A DNA stretch of 64,000 bases from Entonaema liquescens (Eukaryota; Ascomycota; Sordariomycetes; Xylariales; Xylariaceae). The translations under genes were made by a program, and so were the position numbers. The notes under the pieces are model-generated. The model searched no databases and was not told where the DNA came from. It worked only from the letters and a program-made list of their open reading frames with translations. The DNA is taken from contig CADCSX010000025.1 of the NCBI GenBank assembly GCA_902805475.1, positions 1,302,001-1,366,000 of the forward strand, written 5' to 3'. Shown piece after piece: positions 57,547 through 64,000 of the stretch; the stretch's first letter is position 1, and each line of letters begins with the position of its first letter.

Positions 57547-60500
57547 AGGTACCTAGATACCTACATACAGGTGTGTATGGAAACAATTAAACAAACAGGC
57601 AGTTACCATCCAAATAATTTATCTGACTGTCCAAGTCATTGATGCACTGTGCATTTCTTAGAATTGAGCTGTGGACAACTGCAACATACCTAAACAATAC
57701 TCAACAAAACTCCGTAACTCCACCTCCGTATGATTAAATATGTGTAGTACAGCTGTCAGGCACATTGACAGACGAAACCTTAGACGTAAGTTGGGATATA
57801 TCATACAAAATAATTCATATGCATAACGCAGATGCTAGGTACATGTATCAAGTCCGCCGCAAAAGATGATGAGTTTCGTGACCAACGCCAGGAACAATAC
57901 TAAAGGATATCGAAGCACTTGTTTTATTTTAGATAGTCCAAGAATGAGCTTAGAACACTGATAAATGAAACGAAAGCTAGAACAATGTTAGTAAATAAGT
58001 TGACTGGCGAGGTTCCAGGGTTATTGCTAACTGGATAATCACGATGCAGGCCCTGTGGCAAAGGGCAACTATATGAAGATAGGAAGAAGCGGGATGTTAC
58101 TGTGCGGGCAATTGCAATATCGTTCTCTCATTTTACGTTCTGCCATTAGCTCAAGTGACCTCAACACTGCTTGAGGAACCATATCTTTGAATTTTATCAG
58201 AATGATAATTCAGGCATTTTGAATCCATAATTCGACAAGCTTAGACATTATATCTCCAGTGGCTATATTGAAATCCGATGATATCACAGCCAGGTCAAGT
58301 AATAAGATATTTTAGCATTATAAGACCAGCTGGAGTTGGAATAATTTGGGTTATACCTAACAACGGAGATCTATTCTTTTTGATATGTTGACCGTCAACC
58401 CTCATCCTCAGTTACGCTCAATAACGTCGTTCGGAATAATTCATCATCATCCATTTGTTCCAAATCCAAATTGAAAGGCTTTTTTAAACCTAGGTAGGTA
58501 GGCATATCAACCTTTATACCTCGACGCTCAGTAGGGCCACATGCTTTATTGTTCAATAAGGTAAGCGTATTCTATTTTACATAATGATCCCAAAACTAGT
58601 CACACCGGCTATTTAGGCTGCCCAGATTTGCCAAGTAGTTGAGGCTATGCGCAGCTCTATATATAGGTAGGTAGGTAAACGATAAAGAGTGCTTAGTGAC
58701 GTAGAGATCGGACGAAGACCCACCGAATAAGCTCGCATACCCCATCTTAAACCATCTTAGACCTTTATCAATCAATTCATGTGGGGAAAAGATAATACTT
58801 AGTTTCTTTTAAGTGCCAACGATCTTATAAAGATAATCACTAGACCAACTCCCAAAGGAATAAACGAGATCATTTCTTTGTGCTGATCTCATGTGACCAA
58901 CATGACTGCCTATCATCCTTCTATAGTATAACTATGGTATATTCATTGTTATTTCGAGGCGGTCATGCTTAGGTCAAGTCAAAGCCTCGTTCTCAGGTGC
59001 CTGTGCCATGACCATACCACTTATTCTTGATTTAGCATCTGGGTTGATGTTCACACTAGGAATGAGGAGTTAAACAATATTGGTTGCTCTACAAACGTTA
59101 ATGTATACGTCCCGACCCTCCTTGGCCTACATCATAGTTTTATTCTCATATCTCATGCTTATTGGGCCTCTCTATATGGCTGTAACCTTCAAATGCGAAG
59201 GTATCAAGGAAAAGGGTAAGTGTCTACGCTAGGACCTGTGACTCGCAACGTATTATCAAACATCTCCCTCCAGAATCATGTCGTGAGATTATGAGACGTT
59301 AAAGCACTTCACTTAGCAGTCACTCCACGGGAATTGCGCCATTTCACACTCCCTCTCCCCGGATACTCCTCCAACTTCACCTACCTAATCTTTATTAGCT
59401 TGTCATCCGTAGAAACTCTTCATTATTCTCGACGTTCCATTGTCCATAACCTATCCGTTTTGTTCCGGAGACCTTGGAAAATTGTGACGACTTGGTGACC
59501 TGCATTATGTTACACTGCTTAGCTCTTCTGACCTTGTCTTGAGGGAAATTTGGACAATGCAAGCTGGAGATGACCAGTTTTAGGAAATGAGCGTAGCCTT
59601 CCATTGACGTTAGGATACCTAATGCAGAACATGTCAGCTGTAACCGGAAGTATAACCGATTGCCGGATCCTGTAGTGGTAACCCCATAGCCTTGTCAAGC
59701 TCTCAATAGGACTAGCTTTTAAGCATCGACCAGTAACCACACCGCGAATAACCGAATAGCCGCAAGCTCCCCGAGGTGTTTGTCGAACTAGCCGTAACGC
59801 TAACATGAAACGTTGACTCAAGAGTGGACTTGGAGTATGGAAAGAAAGCGTGTTATTTGCATCCGAACTAACAAGAAGCTGACAAGGCTCTTCGGGGGTT
59901 TCGCGGATTACATACCCCAACGCGGGGTCGCCACGCGACTTTGCATACCCCATGACCGACAGCAAATAAGAATCCACAAAGCTCAATGGATGACTTGATT
60001 AGAGATGCTAGATGCATGTCGTCTTGGATATTCCGGGAAGTGAAGAAAAAAAGAAATGAAAGAAAAAAAAAAAGCCTAACGAGCTTGCGCTGAAGTGTGA
60101 CCTGCAGGACTTAGATGCATGATCCAGATTACTGGCATCTGTTAACCACAGCTGCCACAACCCGACAAGTATGGTTGCACTACTCCGGTAAGACGAGTTC
60201 GCCCCGGCGCAACCGACATATATTTTTGTTGTGAGAGTAGGACGATGTAAATGCAGTGCGATGGTGATATAGTGATAAATGCAATAGTTTCGGATAGTAT
60301 ACAGACTATTGTTGAGTAGATACGCGTAACTTTACTACTAGTTATGTATAGCGAATGAAGAAGTCGTGTAATGTTGGCGTTTAACCCCCGGTTCGCCCCG
60401 TGATCCGAATTTCGCCCGTTTCGCCGATCGTTTCGAAGAGATCCAGCCTGGCGGGTCGCATGGGTTAAGAATCATACATAGCTGGGCACCTTACATTAAT

Positions 60501-61814
60501 TAGGTACCTACCTACTTACCTAAGGTATATTAGGAAGGTAATGTACAAATACCTCGTCGGCTATCGGAGCCCGAGGATTCCACGCATAATTCATAGCCCT
60601 GGATATAGCGCATTAGGTCGTAGTACAATTACAAGTTTTTACTTACCAGCCTACCTAAGGCACCACGCCGGCACTTCCACCATCCCCCCCTGGCTTGTTA
60701 TGTGCGAATGAGCTAAATTAAGAACTCTTCCAGAAACGTAAATTGGGACCCAACGGTTTGAAAATCCATACCCAAGTCATTTGTAAAAAGACCCACTGTT
60801 TCCCGCGTTCCTCCCCGCTGTTTTTATCCCAAGTGTTCCTAAGTGTTCTGATTTCCGCATGCTGTGCAACAAGTACAACGAATACAACTGGGAATTACTG
60901 GGAATTACTGGGAATTCATGGGAATTTACTCTCACCGTTAGTTCTCTAGTCGGTCTAACGTCAGCAGCGCCACGAGCACGGCCCGGCGAGGGGGGGGTGG
61001 TTTTTAGTAGTGCCAACTAATCGCTAGATAACCTTAATAGATTAATTAACACTAACCACATAGTACTAACTACCTACATAGTAAAATGTCAAATACATCG
61101 AATTCTATGTTGATCTTAACGAGGCAGGTCACCCTTTGGTCAATGTTTCGGATCCTTCAGATCCCATTCCTTAAGGGGATAGAATGAATTAACTAACTAG
61201 GTGGTTAAGTTAGTTATACCTTAACTGTTTAGTCGCTTAGATCGGATTAATGTTTGAGTTACTCTGGAGTAAGGCTCGAAACAAGCAACGCATGTTCCAG
61301 TCTTGACCCATTATTCAACGAGTAAAATCACCGCATCCGGGTTAAATCTACTAAAAGCATCATGAATCTCATATCATATACGTATTATAGATCACTGCAG
61401 GTTACACGGTAACTCTTGGCTAGACAATAGGCCGGCGTTAAACTTATACTTAGTTTCCTATACCGTGATGCTGAAGCATCACTACCTCCTTGGCGCCCCT
61501 TACCGCATAACACACCAATCAGATGTCTCCGCCATATTCGTGGCAGACCATTATACGATGGGGCCAAAAACCCATGACTCCCCCCGGGAGTTCTGCAAGT
61601 AAGCCAATGCTTGGGTCAAGAGATCCGTCGATACCCCTTCCCGAAATTATAACCATTCACCTGCCATGTGATGACTGTGTGTCGTGAGGTGTGAGTGAGG
61701 CACAGTCAAAAAAAGGCACAGAACAGACGTGTGTAAGAGCCTTTGCCAAGGCTAGTTCAAAAACTACCATTCACCTACAATACCCTCCTGACGAGCACGT
61801 CTTTGTTATAATTC
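57547..61814. other. Gene-poor region
   Basis: 4.3 kb of normal composition without a gene I can support. The largest frame (59519-59986 minus, 155 codons) has no domain, signal peptide or splice context. AGGTAGGTAGG clusters occur at 58,489-58,501, 58,662-58,678 and 60,500-60,540. A 10-bp tandem repeat lies at 60,887-60,926. A G-run of eight lies near 60,990. Confidence 0.5.
60887..60926. repeat. Four tandem 10-bp units (ACTGGGAATT)
   Basis: Three perfect ACTGGGAATT units are followed by one CATGGGAATT unit. It is a minisatellite-like array in a gene-poor region. Confidence 0.85.
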
Positions 61815-61822
61815 TATATAAG
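61815..61822 (+). promoter_or_regulatory. TATA box of the GH93 gene
   Basis: TATATAAG lies about 95 bases before the ATG at 61912, the best-placed TATA box in the window. Confidence 0.5.
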
Positions 61823-61911
61823 AAGGCCTTCGCCCTCCGATCAACTCCTTTATGGGTTTCTCTAAGACCAACAACAACGATCTAACAAATCATATTATAT
61901 TTACACCCACA

Positions 61912-63156
61912 ATGGCTCCACGAGTAGCCAACATGTCACTCATTTTCATATTACTTCACTGCCTTAGCTTTATCTCCTTGGGTTTAGCAAGGCCTGTCAA
62001 GCCTATCCACCCCCTTCACGTAACAAGGGCAGTAGGTCCCAGGGGAGAACTAAGGGAGGCCTTCCGATGGAGGTCGATTAGGAACAAGGTCGGCCTTACC
62101 TACCGAGACAACACTGTAGCCTTTGGAGAGATCGGTGCCAGCTTCACCCTTGGCGACAGGGAGAGTCAACTTGCCCCTGGAGGGACATACCCCCGCCTTC
62201 TCAGACTCGCGGACGGTGGCATCCTCGCTGTCTCGGCATTCACCGAGAATGGCATCCGAACTCTGAGGGTCACCAGGAGCGACGACGACGCCGCTACATT
62301 CACTGATATCGGCACCATCGCCCAGAGTCCCGGCGACCTGGACAACGGATTCCTTCTTCAGCTTCCCTCCGGTACCATCCTTGCTGCGTTCCGCAACCAC
62401 GACAAGAACGCCGATGGCGCCCTTACTTACTTCCGCATCACCATCTGCAAGAGTGACGACGGCGGTCGCACATGGGCTTTCTTGGCCCAGGCCGCGGAGC
62501 AGCCCGCTGACGCAACCGGCTTTAACGGATTATGGGAGCCCTTCCTCCGCTTCGGAAAGGACGGCAACATCCAGCTGACGTACTCCGGCGAGCTAAGCCA
62601 GTCTAACCAGGAGACATTCCGCAGCGTGTCGACCGACGGTGGAGCCACTTGGTCTACACCCGTTAACCTACACTTGCACCGACCGGACGAACAGTTCCGT
62701 GACGGTATGCAAGGAATTGTTGCAGTTAAGGATGAAAATGGTCAGGATGCTCTAGTCATTGTCTTCGAAGTCAAGGACGGCCCGAACTTCTACCTCGCCA
62801 CCATGCTTTCGTACGACGACGGCCAGACTTGGGGTCGCCGAACCATCATCTACCGACCCAACGGACACAACGCAGGAGCACCTCAGATCGCCAAGATTGG
62901 AAACAACCTCGCCGTGGTCTTCATGACTGATGAGGACCTTCCCGCCGACCAGATCGACTGGGCTAACAAGGCCGACATCAAGATGATTTTCTCCTCGCCT
63001 CTTAACAACGGCCAGCTCACCTGGACCACCCAGACCTTCCATCTCTCCGAGGAGAGCTCGTACTGGCCTGGCACCTTCGTGAGGGGAGACAACAACATCA
63101 TGGCCGTCTACGAGCGTGGTGGTGTTCCTTACGGACGAATCATCACCCTGGCCTAA
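61912..63156 (+). CDS. Glycoside hydrolase family 93 exo-arabinanase-like protein
   Basis: A single-exon gene of 414 residues. I chose ATG 61912 (cacaATGG) over the in-frame 61852 because it directly precedes a signal peptide (MSLIFILLHCLSFISLGLA, itself with a Met at residue 8). The body is a six-bladed sialidase-like propeller with Asp-box motifs SDDGGRTW (181-188), STDGGATW (240-247) and SYDDGQTW (300-307). GH93-type blocks are present: YPRLLRLADGGIL, LLQLPSG, FRNHD, LWEPFLR, FRDGMQGI and NAGAPQIA. GH93 enzymes release arabinobiose from linear alpha-1,5-arabinan of plant pectin. Coding GC is clearly higher than in the neighbours, with C-ending codons typical of highly expressed fungal secreted enzymes. 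Family call confident; activity not tested. Confidence 0.9.
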   Translation: MAPRVANMSLIFILLHCLSFISLGLARPVKPIHPLHVTRAVGPRGELREAFRWRSIRNKVGLTYRDNTVAFGEIGASFTLGDRESQLAPGGTYPRLLRLADGGILAVSAFTENGIRTLRVTRSDDDAATFTDIGTIAQSPGDLDNGFLLQLPSGTILAAFRNHDKNADGALTYFRITICKSDDGGRTWAFLAQAAEQPADATGFNGLWEPFLRFGKDGNIQLTYSGELSQSNQETFRSVSTDGGATWSTPVNLHLHRPDEQFRDGMQGIVAVKDENGQDALVIVFEVKDGPNFYLATMLSYDDGQTWGRRTIIYRPNGHNAGAPQIAKIGNNLAVVFMTDEDLPADQIDWANKADIKMIFSSPLNNGQLTWTTQTFHLSEESSYWPGTFVRGDNNIMAVYERGGVPYGRIITLA

Positions 63157-64000
63157 ACAACATTCACTTCATCGGAGATATACAGGTACCTACCTAGGTA
63201 GCTTGTGGTACTTTAGGGATTTCATATTGTTTCACTTATTGGGAGTTATGGTCGTCGTTCACGATATCCCTTGGCATCACGGTCACTTTCAGAGATCATG
63301 GGGTATTGCGAAGAAAGCTTTCAGGCTTGAAAGATTTGCGACAAAGCTAGCCGAAACTAACGAGGACACACATTGTATATACCTCTATAAATGTACATAA
63401 AAAAACAAAGGAACGAGAACATACGGGGGCTGAGAAAGAGTTTGCATGGTACTTAGAGTTAGGGCTTCGGGTTCAGTGTTAGCATATTTCATTTTTAGCA
63501 TATAAACAGTTTTGATCAACTTGAACTAGCTCCTTAGCATCGCCTTACCTTGACGTGTTGATAGATCCGCAATAACTGAGCTGGCGAGGGGCTGTGTCTG
63601 TCTAGGTAAGGCGGCACAAAACAAGCTAATTATTCCAGTTTTTGTTTCTCGATGCCAAGGTAAACATTGTTTATTACAAATACGTCTTTCAGGGTGATGT
63701 AATATAATTGCAAGACCTCAAGTAAGGGATACGATAAACCCTGCTTGCCAAGGCCGGTAAGGACGTTTACTCAATTACGAATGCTTAGCTACAGTAGCCC
63801 TATCCCTTAATGCGGCGCATTTCACTTCGACCCATCAATCAGGTCATTGGGACTTAGTACTCGCATGATCCGGGAATATAGTGTTTCCCCCTTCGGCTTC
63901 CGGAAAGCTCGCCTCACGTATTTACGGGTTTATGTGAAGATCTTAATCATTTCCAGAGAACAAAAGTTGATAGGTATTACAATAATGTCCAGATTATAAC
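63157..64000. other. 3' region of GH93 gene and trailing spacer
   Basis: It contains the ACCTACCTAGGTA palindromic cluster immediately after the stop (63,185-63,202). No further gene was seen before the window ends. Confidence 0.5.

Noticed and set aside
59519..59986. 155-codon minus-strand frame
   Set aside because: It is the longest frame in a gene-poor region but lacks any domain, signal peptide or intron context. Frames of this length arise by chance in about 4 kb.

Overview
The window looks like nuclear DNA of a filamentous ascomycete (Pezizomycotina, most likely a Sordariomycete). Genes are interrupted by 49-165 nt introns with GTRNGY donors and CTAAC/CTGAC branch sites. It carries a class I hydrophobin, an INO80 ATPase, an ABCF/ARB1 ATPase, an FHIP-type endosome adaptor and an intron-bearing tRNA-Arg. 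It also has two AT-rich blocks with the signature of repeat-induced point mutation (RIP). The class or order is an inference.

Layout. 1-5262 is an almost gene-free, extremely AT-rich RIP-degraded repeat block that ends abruptly. 5.9-16.7 kb is an accessory segment: a secreted-type alpha/beta hydrolase fold protein, then three tandem paralogous F-box/ankyrin genes. The third paralog is interrupted by two -1 frameshifts. 17.6-25.2 kb holds an FHIP/RAI16-like gene (minus, 4 exons, 9-nt first exon, one apparent -1 frameshift in a homopolymer), a class 3 lipase (plus, 3 exons) and a class I hydrophobin (minus, 3 exons). 25.2-28.5 kb is gene-poor. 28.5-30.8 kb is a Ser/Thr-rich secreted wall protein. 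33.8-40.0 kb is INO80. 40.8 kb is tRNA-Arg(ACG). 41.5-43.5 kb is ARB1. 45.6-46.9 kb is a three-exon single-pass membrane protein that is easy to miss because its exons are short. 48.5-53.1 kb is a divergent cytochrome P450 / MFS sugar-transporter pair. 53.6-56.4 kb is a secreted SGNH hydrolase convergent with an SRPK-like kinase that ends in a membrane anchor. 56,816-57,544 is a 729-bp RIP-degraded element with ~42-bp terminal inverted repeats and TA target duplications. 57.5-61.9 kb is gene-poor. 61.9-63.2 kb is a GH93-type exo-arabinanase.

How the genes relate. The conserved genes (FHIP, INO80, ARB1, tRNA) are housekeeping. Between them sit surface, secreted or metabolic genes: hydrophobin, wall mucin, single-pass receptor-like protein, lipase, SGNH hydrolase, GH93, P450 and sugar transporter. 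GH93, the SGNH hydrolase and the sugar porter would fit plant cell wall use. There is no polyketide, peptide or terpene synthase, so the P450/MFS pair is not a visible biosynthetic cluster. The most unusual features are the F-box/ankyrin tandem family with its duplicated promoter and private C-terminal motif, the TIR element with transition-only arm divergence, and the membrane-tailed kinase.

All exon boundaries were read by eye from splice signals and frame continuity. None was checked by alignment or RNA data.
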